From NCBI GenBank assembly GCA_021792815.1, contig JAJYTX010000170.1, forward strand, positions 1 through 6,477: a stretch of DNA of 6,477 bases, written 5' to 3'. Source of the stretch: Pseudomonadota bacterium (lineage in GTDB: Bacteria > Pseudomonadota > Gammaproteobacteria > Steroidobacterales > Steroidobacteraceae). Shown here one piece after another: positions 1 through 6,314 of the stretch (the first letter of the stretch is position 1; every line of letters begins with the position of its first letter). The position numbers were made by a program, and so were the translations under genes. The notes under the pieces were generated by a model that saw nothing but the letters and a program-made list of their open reading frames with translations, searched no databases and had not been told where the DNA came from.

Positions 1-1
1 G

Positions 2-1072
2 GTGGGGATGCTGTCGCTGACGCTGGTCGAGGGGTTCGTCGACGAGCCGCCGCTTCTGGTCGAGCAGCGCAAGGCCCGCTGGGCGCGGGGCATACGCTTC
101 GACTTCACGGGTGCGGCGTTGATTGCCGTGGGTCTCGGCGCGCTCGAGGTGATGACCGACCGCGGTGTGCAGGACGACTGGTTCGCGAGTCCCATCATCC
201 GCGCGGCGGCAATCGTGTCCGGGGTGTGCATCGTGAGTTTCGTCGTCTGGGAGCTGTTTACGCCCGAGCCGCTGCTCGACATGCGTCTGTTCAAGCACCG
301 CAACTTCGCCATCGGCACCTTCATCATCATGATCATCGGCGTGATCCTGTTCGGCAGCACGCAGTTCGTGCCCCAGATGGTGCAGGAGGTCCTGGGTTAC
401 ACGGCCATGCAGGCCGGCCTGGCGCTCACCCTGGGCGGCATGATCACGCTGGTCACCATGCCGCTCGCCGGCATGCTGACCGGCCACGTCCGGCCCCGCA
501 ACCTGATGGCGATCGCGTTGGCGGTGATCAGCTTCTCGCTGTGGACGATGTCGCACTTTGCGGTCACGGTGACCTTTGGCGAGGTGGCGTTCGCGCGTGC
601 CTGGCAGTCCGCGGGCATCCCGTTCCTGTTCGTGCCGCTGATTACCGCGGCCTATGTGGGCGTGCCTCCGGACCGCACGGGCAACGCGGCCGCCATGATC
701 GGCGTGGGGCGCAATGTCGGTGGCAGCGTCGGTATCGCCATGGTGCAGGCACTGCTTGCGCGCCGCGAACAGTTCCACCAGGAGCGCCTGGTGAGCCGAC
801 TACAGCCGCATAATGCAGCGTATGTGCATGCCGTGCATGTACTCGCCCGGCTGTTCGCGAGCCGCGGCGCCTCGCCCGCAGCCGCCTCGCGCATGGCCGT
901 CGGTCAGATCTACGCATTCATGCAGCGCCAGGTTCTGATGATGTCGTTCGATGACGTATTCTGGGCACTGATGCTATTCGTCGTGGCGATTTCGCCGATT
1001 CTGCTGTTGCTGAAGCGACCGCCGGCGGATCGGGGCCATGGCGCCGAGAGTACGCCCGAGGTGCCGCTCTGA
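2..1072 (+). CDS. DHA2-family (EmrB/QacA-like) MFS exporter, C-terminal part, 5' truncated by window edge
   Basis: This is the C-terminal two thirds of an inner-membrane drug/proton antiporter of the 14-helix DHA2 group; 356 residues are present, while full members run to about 500-530. The frame is open to the left edge, and its first residues (VGMLSLTLVEGFVDEPP) match the family segment that follows helix 6, so the gtg at position 2 is not a true start. About eight hydrophobic helices are visible, at roughly residues 33-55, 65-86, 102-126, 137-158, 168-186, 200-221, 228-252 and 318-339. The RNVGGSVG motif (237-244) in helix 13 and the long hydrophilic loop (253-317) before the last helix are typical of EmrB-like proteins. 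It ends 35 bases before kynU on the same strand, so the two may be cotranscribed. Substrate cannot be read from sequence; export of a kynurenine-pathway metabolite is only a guess from position. Confidence 0.9.
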   Translation: MGMLSLTLVEGFVDEPPLLVEQRKARWARGIRFDFTGAALIAVGLGALEVMTDRGVQDDWFASPIIRAAAIVSGVCIVSFVVWELFTPEPLLDMRLFKHRNFAIGTFIIMIIGVILFGSTQFVPQMVQEVLGYTAMQAGLALTLGGMITLVTMPLAGMLTGHVRPRNLMAIALAVISFSLWTMSHFAVTVTFGEVAFARAWQSAGIPFLFVPLITAAYVGVPPDRTGNAAAMIGVGRNVGGSVGIAMVQALLARREQFHQERLVSRLQPHNAAYVHAVHVLARLFASRGASPAAASRMAVGQIYAFMQRQVLMMSFDDVFWALMLFVVAISPILLLLKRPPADRGHGAESTPEVPL

Positions 1073-1107
1073 TGGCCGCCGACGGCCGTGGGGAGCGGGA
1101 CTGAGCC

Positions 1108-2382
1108 ATGGGCTCGGCGCGACACACCGCCCTCGAGAGAGATGCCGCCGATCCGCTGGCCCCACTGCGGCAGCGCTTCGGTATGCCGCGCACGGGGCAG
1201 GGCGAACCGTGCATCTACCTCTGCGGCCACTCTCTCGGGCTGATGCCGCTCGCGGCGCGCGCCGAGCTCGCGCAGGAGCTCGACGACTGGGAGCGCCTGG
1301 CGGTACTCGGCCACGAGCACGCGCGCAGGCCCTGGATCCCATATCACGACGCGCTGGCCGCGGAAGTGGCCAGCCTGCTCGGCTGCCGGCCGGAGGAAGT
1401 CGCCGTGATGAATTCTCTAACGGTCAATCTGCATCTGATGCTGGCGAGTTTCTATCGCCCCGCGGGCGGGCGACGGGCGATCCTCATCGAAGCCGGAGCA
1501 TTTCCTTCCGACCGTTACGCGGTGGCCACGCATCTTCAATGGCACGGCCTCGATCCGCGGGAATGTCTGATCGAACTGGCGCCGCGTGACGGTGAGGCCC
1601 TGATCGCGGAAGAGGCCGTCGAGACCGTGCTCACCCGACGGGGCGAGCAGATCGCGCTGGTCCTCTGGCCCGGAGTGCAATACCTGACGGGGCAGGCGTT
1701 CGACCTGCCGCGCATCACGCGTGCCGCCCGCCGCGCCGGGGCGCTCGTCGGATTCGATCTGGCGCATGCCGTGGGTAATCTGCCGGCGCCGCTGCGGGGC
1801 CTCGATGCCGACTTCGCCGCCTGGTGCAGCTACAAGTACCTCAATGCCGGACCCGGGGCCATCGCCGGGTGCTTCGTGCACCGGCGTCATTTCGACGCAT
1901 CGCGCCACCGCCTGGGCGGCTGGTGGGGGCACGAGCTCTCGAGTCGCTTCGAGATGCCCGACGAATTCCGCCCCGCGCGCGGCGCCGCCGGCTTCCAACT
2001 CAGCAACCAGTCGATTCTCTCCACGGCGCCGCTGATCGCCTCGCTGGCGCTGTTCCGAGAGGCGGGGGCCGAGCGCTTGCGTGAGAAATCGGTGGCGCTC
2101 ACCGCGTATCTCGAACAACTGATCAGTGCGCGCACGCCCGGGGTGCGCCTGATCACGCCGCGGGCCGCCGGGGCGCGCGGCGCGCAGTTGTCCCTGCGGC
2201 TGAGCGGGGGTGCCGAACGCGGCCGGCGGGTGTTCCAGTGGCTCGGCGCGCACGGCGTGGTATGCGACTGGCGGGAGCCTGACATCATCCGCGCCGCGCC
2301 GGTACCGCTCTACAACAGGTTCGAGGATGTCTGCGATTTCGTGGAGCGTCTCGAGGAAGCGCTGCGATCCGTGGGGGACTGA
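1108..2382 (+). CDS. kynU: Kynureninase (L-kynurenine / 3-hydroxykynurenine hydrolase)
   Basis: A PLP-dependent fold-type I enzyme that cleaves kynurenine or 3-hydroxykynurenine to (3-hydroxy)anthranilate plus L-alanine in the cytoplasm. It has 424 residues, normal for the family. Visible motifs in order: YLCGHSLGL (37-45), GHE...RPW (68-76), MNSLTVNLHLM (101-111), FPSDRYA (132-138), FDLAHAVGN (216-224, with Asp217 and His220 that hold PLP), SYKYLNAGPG (241-250, Lys243 as the Schiff-base lysine), GWWGHELSSRF (271-281), FQLSNQS (296-302) and the C-terminal RAAPVPLYN (395-403). His69, Ser299 and Asn300 correspond to human His102, Ser332 and Asn333, which favour 3-hydroxykynurenine. The ATG at 1108 gives the expected N-terminus (DAADPLAPLRQRF); a purine-rich stretch, gggagcggga, lies 7-17 bases upstream. 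Its stop overlaps the kmo start by one base. Confidence 0.96.
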   Translation: MGSARHTALERDAADPLAPLRQRFGMPRTGQGEPCIYLCGHSLGLMPLAARAELAQELDDWERLAVLGHEHARRPWIPYHDALAAEVASLLGCRPEEVAVMNSLTVNLHLMLASFYRPAGGRRAILIEAGAFPSDRYAVATHLQWHGLDPRECLIELAPRDGEALIAEEAVETVLTRRGEQIALVLWPGVQYLTGQAFDLPRITRAARRAGALVGFDLAHAVGNLPAPLRGLDADFAAWCSYKYLNAGPGAIAGCFVHRRHFDASRHRLGGWWGHELSSRFEMPDEFRPARGAAGFQLSNQSILSTAPLIASLALFREAGAERLREKSVALTAYLEQLISARTPGVRLITPRAAGARGAQLSLRLSGGAERGRRVFQWLGAHGVVCDWREPDIIRAAPVPLYNRFEDVCDFVERLEEALRSVGD

Positions 2383-3788
2383 TGAAGCCCGGGAAGGTCA
2401 CGGTCGTCGGCGCGGGTCTCACCGGAGCGCTGCTGGCACTCATGTTGGCGCAGCGCGGATTTGCCGTGACACTCTACGAGCGCAGAGCCGATCCGCGCTC
2501 GGGTCGTGCCGAGGCGGGCCGCTCCATCAATCTCTCGCTGTCGGCCCGTGGCATCTGGCCGCTGCAGCAGTGTGGCGTATTCCCCCGGGTCCGGCCGCTC
2601 CTGATCGCCCTGCGCGGACGGATGGTGCATGAGCTCTCGGGTCATCCGATGTTCCAGCCGTACGGGCAGCGCCCGGAGGAAGTTCATTATTCGGTCGGAC
2701 GTGCCTCGCTCAACCGGGTGCTGACCGATGCGGCCGAGCGCGCCGGCGTCGAGGTGCGATTCGGGCAGCGATGTCTCGGTCTCGACCCTGGCGCCGGTCG
2801 GCTGCGGTTCCTCGACGGGCGGTCGGCGCGCCGGTACGAATCGGCCATCGATACCGTCATCGCCGCCGATGGCGCCGGTTCGGCGCTGCGCGCCAGTCTC
2901 GCCGCGGCCGGTGCTGCCCTCGTGCGGATCGAGCCGCTCGAGCACGACTACAAGGAAATGACCCTGCAGGGTGTCGGCGGCAGGCACGTGCTCGAGCCGA
3001 ACGCGCTGCACATCTGGCCCCGAGGCGGGTTCATGCTCATCGCGCTGCCGAATCCGGACGGCAGCTTTACCCTGACCCTGTTTCTGGGTCGTGCGGGTGC
3101 CGAAAGCTTTGCCGCACTGTCGACTGTCACGGCCGCAGAGCGATTCTTTTCGGAGCAATTCCCCGACCTGCGTGGACAGCTTGCGCCGCTGCTCGCGGAT
3201 TTCCACCGCAATCCGCAAGGCCAGCTGGCGACCGTGCACACCACCGGCTGGCACCTCGACGGCAAGCTGTTGCTGCTCGGCGATGCGGCGCATGCCATCG
3301 TCCCGTTCCACGGCCAGGGGATGAATGCGGGGTTCGAGGATTGCGCCGTGTTCGGGAGCCTGCTGGAGCGGTGCGCCGACTGGCAAGAGCTGTTCGGGGA
3401 GTTTGAGCGTCAGCGCCGTCCCGACACCGAGGCCATCGCGCACATGGCACTGGAGAATTACCTGGAGATGCGCGATGGTGTCCGCGATCCGGTCTTTCTG
3501 CGCCGCAAACAGCTCGCTTTTGCGCTGGAGAAGCGTTTCCCGGATCGGTTCATTCCACGCTACAGCATGGTGATGTTCCACCGCGAAATCTCCTACCGCG
3601 ATGCCCTGCGGCGCGGGCAGCGGCAGCTCGCCATTCTCGAGGAGCTCGATCGCAGACGAACCCCGAGGGGTGAGATCGACATGGATCTCGCTCAGGCCCT
3701 GGTGAGCGAACGGCTGCCGGCTCTGAGCGGCGCGGCCCGGATCGACGGCGGCGCCGATGACCCGACCGGGAGTCTGCCCGGCTCCTGA
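2382..3788 (+). CDS. kmo: Kynurenine 3-monooxygenase, FAD-dependent
   Basis: A class A flavoprotein hydroxylase that uses NADPH and O2 to convert L-kynurenine to 3-hydroxykynurenine, the substrate for the KynU encoded just upstream. It has 468 residues, the usual bacterial length. The FAD Rossmann motif GAGLTG is at 10-15, followed by LYERR (31-35) and RSINLSLSARG (47-57). Arg80 and Tyr94 (RGRMVHE, FQPYGQ) align, with a constant offset of four, with substrate-contacting Arg84 and Tyr98 of the Pseudomonas enzyme. The second FAD motif GDAAHAIVPFHGQGMNAG is at 300-317. ENYLEMRD (358-365) and RYSMVMFHR (393-401) match the C-terminal active-site region. No C-terminal membrane anchor is present, unlike eukaryotic KMO. 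The start overlaps the kynU stop (TGATG), so the pair should be translationally coupled. No clear intrinsic terminator follows. Confidence 0.95.
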   Translation: MKPGKVTVVGAGLTGALLALMLAQRGFAVTLYERRADPRSGRAEAGRSINLSLSARGIWPLQQCGVFPRVRPLLIALRGRMVHELSGHPMFQPYGQRPEEVHYSVGRASLNRVLTDAAERAGVEVRFGQRCLGLDPGAGRLRFLDGRSARRYESAIDTVIAADGAGSALRASLAAAGAALVRIEPLEHDYKEMTLQGVGGRHVLEPNALHIWPRGGFMLIALPNPDGSFTLTLFLGRAGAESFAALSTVTAAERFFSEQFPDLRGQLAPLLADFHRNPQGQLATVHTTGWHLDGKLLLLGDAAHAIVPFHGQGMNAGFEDCAVFGSLLERCADWQELFGEFERQRRPDTEAIAHMALENYLEMRDGVRDPVFLRRKQLAFALEKRFPDRFIPRYSMVMFHREISYRDALRRGQRQLAILEELDRRRTPRGEIDMDLAQALVSERLPALSGAARIDGGADDPTGSLPGS

Positions 3789-3944
3789 GGCCTCGGCTGC
3801 TCGGGTTCCACGCCGGCATCTGGCCGCGACCCCTGCGCTGACGCAGACCGTGCCCTGCCCGCGATCGGGGTGATCGGTTCGCAGTGGGCGATCTTGCGGC
3901 GCGGATCCTCCCTCCGAGAGGCTCCCGGCGGCGGGGCAACTCGC

Positions 3945-3950
3945 TAGAAT
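3945..3950 (+). promoter_or_regulatory. Possible -10 element (TAGAAT) of a leaderless promoter
   Basis: TAGAAT differs from the sigma-70 -10 consensus at one base and ends seven bases before the ATG at 3958. A transcript from it would begin at or next to that ATG, so the message would be leaderless. I find no convincing -35 hexamer at 16-18 bases upstream (the region reads gctcccgg), which is the main weakness. It sits in the 169-base gap after kmo and is the best candidate for driving the small ORF and trmB independently of the kyn genes. Confidence 0.3.
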
Positions 3951-3957
3951 CGCTCTG

Positions 3958-4152
3958 ATGAACGAACTCACCACCGAGGGCGCCGTGGAGATCGGACCGC
4001 GAACCGCCCGGGCCGCACCCGACGAGGAGAGTATCCCGTTGATCGATATCCGCGCGCCCGGGGTGTATGCCGGACAGGGCACCCGCCGTTTGCTGCGGTG
4101 TGCGCTGCTCCTCTTCCACGCGGCCCAGCCGCTCGCCCGCTATCGATGTTGA
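3958..4152 (+). CDS. Hypothetical 64-residue protein upstream of and overlapping trmB
   Basis: I do not recognise this protein. Its codons show the same G/C preference at third positions as neighbouring genes, and its end overlaps the start of trmB by seven bases (ATGTTGA), an arrangement typical of translational coupling. The first half is acidic and polar. Residues about 27-40 (IPLIDIRAPGVYAGQ) resemble the opening strand and helix of a rhodanese domain, as in MnmH/SelU, but the match stops there and no catalytic-cysteine loop follows, so this may be chance. The C-terminal part (43-64) is basic and moderately hydrophobic, with cysteines at 48 and 64. There is no Shine-Dalgarno sequence before the ATG; a TAGAAT box seven bases upstream would make the message leaderless. 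It could be a real small protein, a leader that delivers ribosomes to trmB, a decayed gene remnant, or a chance ORF. Confidence 0.35.
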   Translation: MNELTTEGAVEIGPRTARAAPDEESIPLIDIRAPGVYAGQGTRRLLRCALLLFHAAQPLARYRC

Positions 4153-4832
4153 GCCAGACCGAACACGCCCGTGCCATCCGCTCGTTCGTCACCCGCGCGG
4201 GGCGCATTACACCCGCACAGGTGCGCGCGCTCGAGACGCTCTGGCCGAAGTATGGCGTCGATTCCGACGGCCTGATCGACCTCGATGCGCTGTTCGGTCG
4301 ACGGGCGGCACGGGTCGCGGAGATCGGTTTCGGCAACGGCGACAATCTGATCGCGCTGGCCCAGGCACATCCGGAGCGGGACTTTCTCGGCATCGAGGTG
4401 CACCGGCCGGGGGTCGGGCGGTTGCTGCTGCAGCTCGAGCAGCGGGGTCTGGGCAATGTTCGGGTGGTCTGCGACGACGCGGTGCAGGTGCTGCGGCACC
4501 GTCTCGCGGGAGCGTGCCTCGATGAGGTTCTGATCCTGTTCCCCGACCCGTGGCCGAAGAAGCGCCATCACAAGCGGCGACTCATCCAGCCGGATTTCGT
4601 CCGCCTTCTGGCCGAGCGGGTGAAATCCGGTGGCACCTTGCGTCTGGCGACGGACTGGGAGCCCTACGCGCAGGAGATGCTGGTGCATCTGTCCGCCGAG
4701 CCGTGCCTGCGCAATCTGGCGCCGCAGGGGGGATTCGTGCCCCGTCCCGAAGAGCGTCAGGCCACCCGCTTCGAGCGGCGAGGGGAGCGGCTGGGGCACG
4801 CGGTCTGGGACTTGGCCTTTGGCAGAGTTTGA
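4146..4832 (+). CDS. trmB: tRNA (guanine-N7-)-methyltransferase
   Basis: Catalyses SAM-dependent N7 methylation of G46 in the variable loop of tRNAs. With the ATG at 4146 the protein has 228 residues, against about 239 in E. coli, and its N-terminus (RAIRSFVTRAGRIT) lines up with the E. coli protein. The SAM-binding motif EIGFGNGDN is at 59-67, followed by FLGIEVHRPGVG (80-91). The catalytic segment LFPDPWPKKRHHKRR is at 131-145; Asp134, Arg140 and His141 align with E. coli Asp144, Arg150 and His151. ATDWEPYA (168-175) and TRFERRGERLGH (207-218) complete the family signature. An in-frame GTG at 4098 would add 16 residues (MCAAPLP...) lacking family resemblance, so I prefer 4146. No Shine-Dalgarno precedes this start, and translation probably depends on the overlapping upstream ORF. 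The gene is convergent with the MarC gene, 78 bases away. Confidence 0.96.
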   Translation: MLSQTEHARAIRSFVTRAGRITPAQVRALETLWPKYGVDSDGLIDLDALFGRRAARVAEIGFGNGDNLIALAQAHPERDFLGIEVHRPGVGRLLLQLEQRGLGNVRVVCDDAVQVLRHRLAGACLDEVLILFPDPWPKKRHHKRRLIQPDFVRLLAERVKSGGTLRLATDWEPYAQEMLVHLSAEPCLRNLAPQGGFVPRPEERQATRFERRGERLGHAVWDLAFGRV

Positions 4833-4887
4833 GAGCGATCAGGACCGGGTGCCTCGGGACTCTCCGGGGGCGTAAATGCACACCCAT

Positions 4888-4906
4888 GGCGCGGGAAAGG
4901 CGCGCC
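4888..4906. terminator. Possible hairpin between convergent trmB and marC-family genes
   Basis: GGCGCG (4888-4893) and CGCGCC (4901-4906) form a perfect 6-bp GC stem around a 7-base loop, ggaaagg. It lies between the ends of two convergent genes, where a bidirectional terminator would be expected. There is no T-run on either strand, so intrinsic termination is not well supported; it could instead stall polymerase or protect a 3' end, or be chance in GC-rich DNA. Confidence 0.2.
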
Positions 4907-4910
4907 GGAC

Positions 4911-5546
4911 TCAGCTTCCATGCAGGAACGCGGCCTTGAAGCCGTCGACCACGAACTGCACGGCGAGCGCTCCCAGCACCACGCCGAAGAGCCGGCCGGC
5001 CACATTGACGCCCGTGACTCCGATCAGCTGCATCAGCGGCTCGGCCAACCACATGATGACCAGAGCAATGGTCAGCACGAGCAGCACCGCCAGGAAGAGC
5101 AGCAGGAACTGCAGGGGCTGGCGCAGCAGGTGCAGAGGCCCGAACCACAGCAGCACGGTGGCGAGCGCTCCGGGCCCCGAGATGAACGGAAAGGCCAGCG
5201 GAACCACGGAGATATCCGCGCGGCGGTGGCTCTCGGCCTGTTCGTCCTTCGAGGTCCGGCTGCCAGACTCGCGGGCGAAGACCATCTCCAGGGCGAGAAG
5301 GAACAGCAGCACCCCGCCGAATATGCGGAAAGCGCCCAGGCTGATGCCCATCAGGGCGAGAAACGGTGCCCCGCCGAGAGCGAACAGGGCCAGGATCACC
5401 GCTGCGACCACAGTGGCCTTCACCGCCATCAGACGACGGTATTCCCGGCTGGCGTCCTGGGTGAGGCTGCTGAAAATGGGTAGCAGCGAGATCGGTTCGA
5501 CCACTGCGAAAAAGACGACGAAGAATTTCAGGGGCTGGGCGAGCAT
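4911..5546 (-). CDS. MarC-family (UPF0056) integral membrane protein
   Basis: A six-helix inner-membrane protein of the MarC family. The family name comes from proximity to the E. coli mar locus; a role in antibiotic resistance was not confirmed and transport function is unproven. From the ATG at 5546 it has 211 residues, the normal family size. Hydrophobic segments lie at about 7-27, 43-65, 70-90, 117-137, 145-167 and 185-206. The EPISLLPIF motif (17-25) in helix 1 and PLAFPFISGPGA (116-127) opening helix 4 are the repeated half-signatures of the family. Residues 92-112 form a hydrophilic central loop rich in charged residues. The frame extends to a GTG at 5597, but the added 17 residues (VRIGIHGPPPETGRILS) are not family-like, while AGGATCC precedes the ATG at a suitable distance. 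It diverges from the acidic-protein gene at 5826. Confidence 0.9.
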   Translation of the reverse strand: MLAQPLKFFVVFFAVVEPISLLPIFSSLTQDASREYRRLMAVKATVVAAVILALFALGGAPFLALMGISLGAFRIFGGVLLFLLALEMVFARESGSRTSKDEQAESHRRADISVVPLAFPFISGPGALATVLLWFGPLHLLRQPLQFLLLFLAVLLVLTIALVIMWLAEPLMQLIGVTGVNVAGRLFGVVLGALAVQFVVDGFKAAFLHGS

Positions 5547-5622
5547 GGAAAGGATCCTGCCGGTTTCTGGAGGCGGCCCGTGGATACCGATGCGCACACC
5601 GGTACGATGTCTGCACCGGCAG

Positions 5623-5645
5623 CCCTGCGCAGCCCTTGCGCAGGG
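5623..5645. repeat. Perfect 9-bp inverted repeat, 5-base loop, in marC-family leader
   Basis: CCCTGCGCA (5623-5631) and TGCGCAGGG (5637-5645) are exact reverse complements around GCCCT. It lies 77 bases upstream of the MarC-family start, on the side expected to be its promoter or 5' leader. As RNA it would form a strong hairpin on either strand; no T-run follows on either side, so it is not a standard terminator. It could be an operator or a 5' leader structure. Confidence 0.45.
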
Positions 5646-5759
5646 TCGACGGTGTCAGCGGGCACCGAAGCTTGAAAGAGGGTGAGCGTGGGTGCACCAT
5701 GAGAGTACGTCCCTTGCCCGGCGGAAGGAGAATACCAGCTCTGCGGTCCGGCGGGCGTG

Positions 5760-5785
5760 TCACGCGTAACCGCACTGACGCGTGA
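5760..5785. repeat. Perfect 8-bp inverted repeat, 10-base spacer, upstream of the acidic-protein gene
   Basis: TCACGCGT (5760-5767) and ACGCGTGA (5778-5785) are exact reverse complements separated by aaccgcactg, with arm centres 18 bases apart. The right arm ends 40 bases before the ATG at 5826. The geometry, near two helical turns between half-sites, suits a dimeric repressor operator; a hairpin in a 5' leader is the alternative. Each arm contains ACGCGT, itself a 6-base palindrome. No regulator gene is present in the window. Confidence 0.4.
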
Positions 5786-5825
5786 TCCGAAGCGTCGGGG
5801 GACTGCGCTGCGGCGAGGACTGACC

Positions 5826-6140
5826 ATGATGGCTCCACGACCGAGAATCGGTGACTGGTACCGCTCGAATGGCGGTGAGCTTTTCGAAGTGGTCGCGGTC
5901 GATGACGACGACGGCACCATCGATATCCAGTACTTCGACGGTACCGTCGAGGAGATGGACCTCGAGGACTGGGACGCGCAGTGGGAGGATGGCCTCATCG
6001 AGGCGGCCGAGCCTCCGGAGGACTGGAGCGGTTCGGTGGACGTGGAAGCCGGCGATGACGATGCCCACGGCGAGTCGCGCGGAGATGACTCAACGCTGCG
6101 GGCCAGCTCTCTCGACGGGCTTGATCTGTTCGAATCCTGA
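5826..6140 (+). CDS. Small highly acidic conserved protein, DUF6763-like
   Basis: The function is unknown. The 104-residue product has a compact N-terminal domain (7-50) with PRIGDWYRSNGGELFEVVAV, DDGTIDIQYFDGTVEEMDLEDW, and then EPPEDWSGSVD (62-72). I recall this pattern from a small gammaproteobacterial family annotated DUF6763; this is from memory. It resembles a small beta-barrel with conserved aromatic residues (Trp11, Tyr12, Phe20, Tyr36, Phe38-region, Trp49, Trp67). I count 20 Asp and 12 Glu against 5 Arg and no Lys, giving a net charge near -27. The last 30 residues look disordered (GDDDAHGESRGDDS). GAGGA (5815-5819) precedes a double ATG at 5826 and 5829, and either could be used; an in-frame GTG at 5757 would run through the inverted repeat and lacks family resemblance. 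No signal peptide or membrane segment is seen, so it is probably cytoplasmic. Confidence 0.8.
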   Translation: MMAPRPRIGDWYRSNGGELFEVVAVDDDDGTIDIQYFDGTVEEMDLEDWDAQWEDGLIEAAEPPEDWSGSVDVEAGDDDAHGESRGDDSTLRASSLDGLDLFES

Positions 6141-6314
6141 TTCCCGCTCATCCGGTCCCTCGCGGTTGCACGGGTCGGATCGATATGCGGCTCGCCAGCG
6201 CATCCTGAGACCCTGCGGCGGCGCGTCCGGTCGCTGCGGGCCAGGAAACAACTGCGTCGTCCCGTGCGGCGCGTTTCCGATCGCGGTGCGCCTCGTGGCC
6301 GGCCGCGCGCCCCT
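6141..6314. other. Convergent intergenic gap, nothing assigned
   Basis: These 174 bases lie between the ends of the plus-strand acidic-protein gene and the minus-strand transporter fragment. The sequence is GC-rich and holds short imperfect complementary stretches and a GGCCGGCC palindrome near 6299, but no stem followed by a T-run on either strand. I see no supported gene. Confidence 0.5.

Larger units (their letters stand above)
5547..5825. other. Divergent intergenic region rich in short palindromes
   Basis: These 279 bases separate the minus-strand MarC-family gene from the plus-strand acidic-protein gene and should hold both promoters. I could not assign a convincing -35/-10 pair on either strand. 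The region holds two perfect inverted repeats with long arms (listed separately), an 8-base palindrome GGTGCACC at 5691-5698, ACCGGT at 5598-5603, and a weaker CGGTG/CACCG pair at 5650-5667. A 28-codon plus-strand frame (5699-5785) is present but poorly supported. Confidence 0.6.

Noticed and set aside
1417..2253. 278-codon minus-strand frame antisense to kynU
   Set aside because: It mirrors the kynU codons and shows no recognisable domain; kynU motifs cover the same bases.
3766..3781. CCGGG/CCCGG hairpin at the end of kmo as a terminator
   Set aside because: The stem is only 5 bp, lies inside the coding sequence and is not followed by a T-run.
3789..3944. Search for a tRNA, small RNA or riboswitch in the gap after kmo
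   Set aside because: I saw no cloverleaf arms, T-loop sequence or extended paired structure; short complementary pieces such as CCTC/GAGG at 3911-3921 are too weak to report.
2310..4082. 590-codon open frame on the minus strand, antisense to kmo
   Set aside because: Long antisense frames are a by-product of G/C-rich third positions. The translation is low-complexity, rich in Arg, Gly, Pro and Gln, with no family pattern, while the opposite strand encodes an unmistakable Kmo.
4098..4145. Longer trmB beginning at the GTG at 4098
   Set aside because: The 16 added residues do not resemble TrmB N-termini and no ribosome binding site precedes the GTG; the ATG at 4146 aligns with the known N-terminus.
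5714..5736. TTGCCC with AATACC as a -35/-10 pair for the acidic-protein gene
   Set aside because: The spacer is only 11 bases, too short for sigma-70, and the -10 match is poor.
5699..5785. 28-codon plus-strand frame (ATG at 5699, arginine-rich) ending in the right arm of the inverted repeat
   Set aside because: The purine-rich stretch upstream is about 12 bases away, the product has no familiar pattern, and a frame this short arises easily by chance. A leader peptide is possible but unsupported.
4582..5838. 418-codon minus-strand frame across trmB, the MarC gene and the intergenic region
   Set aside because: It runs in a different frame through two well-supported genes and has shadow-like composition (Arg, Ala, Pro).
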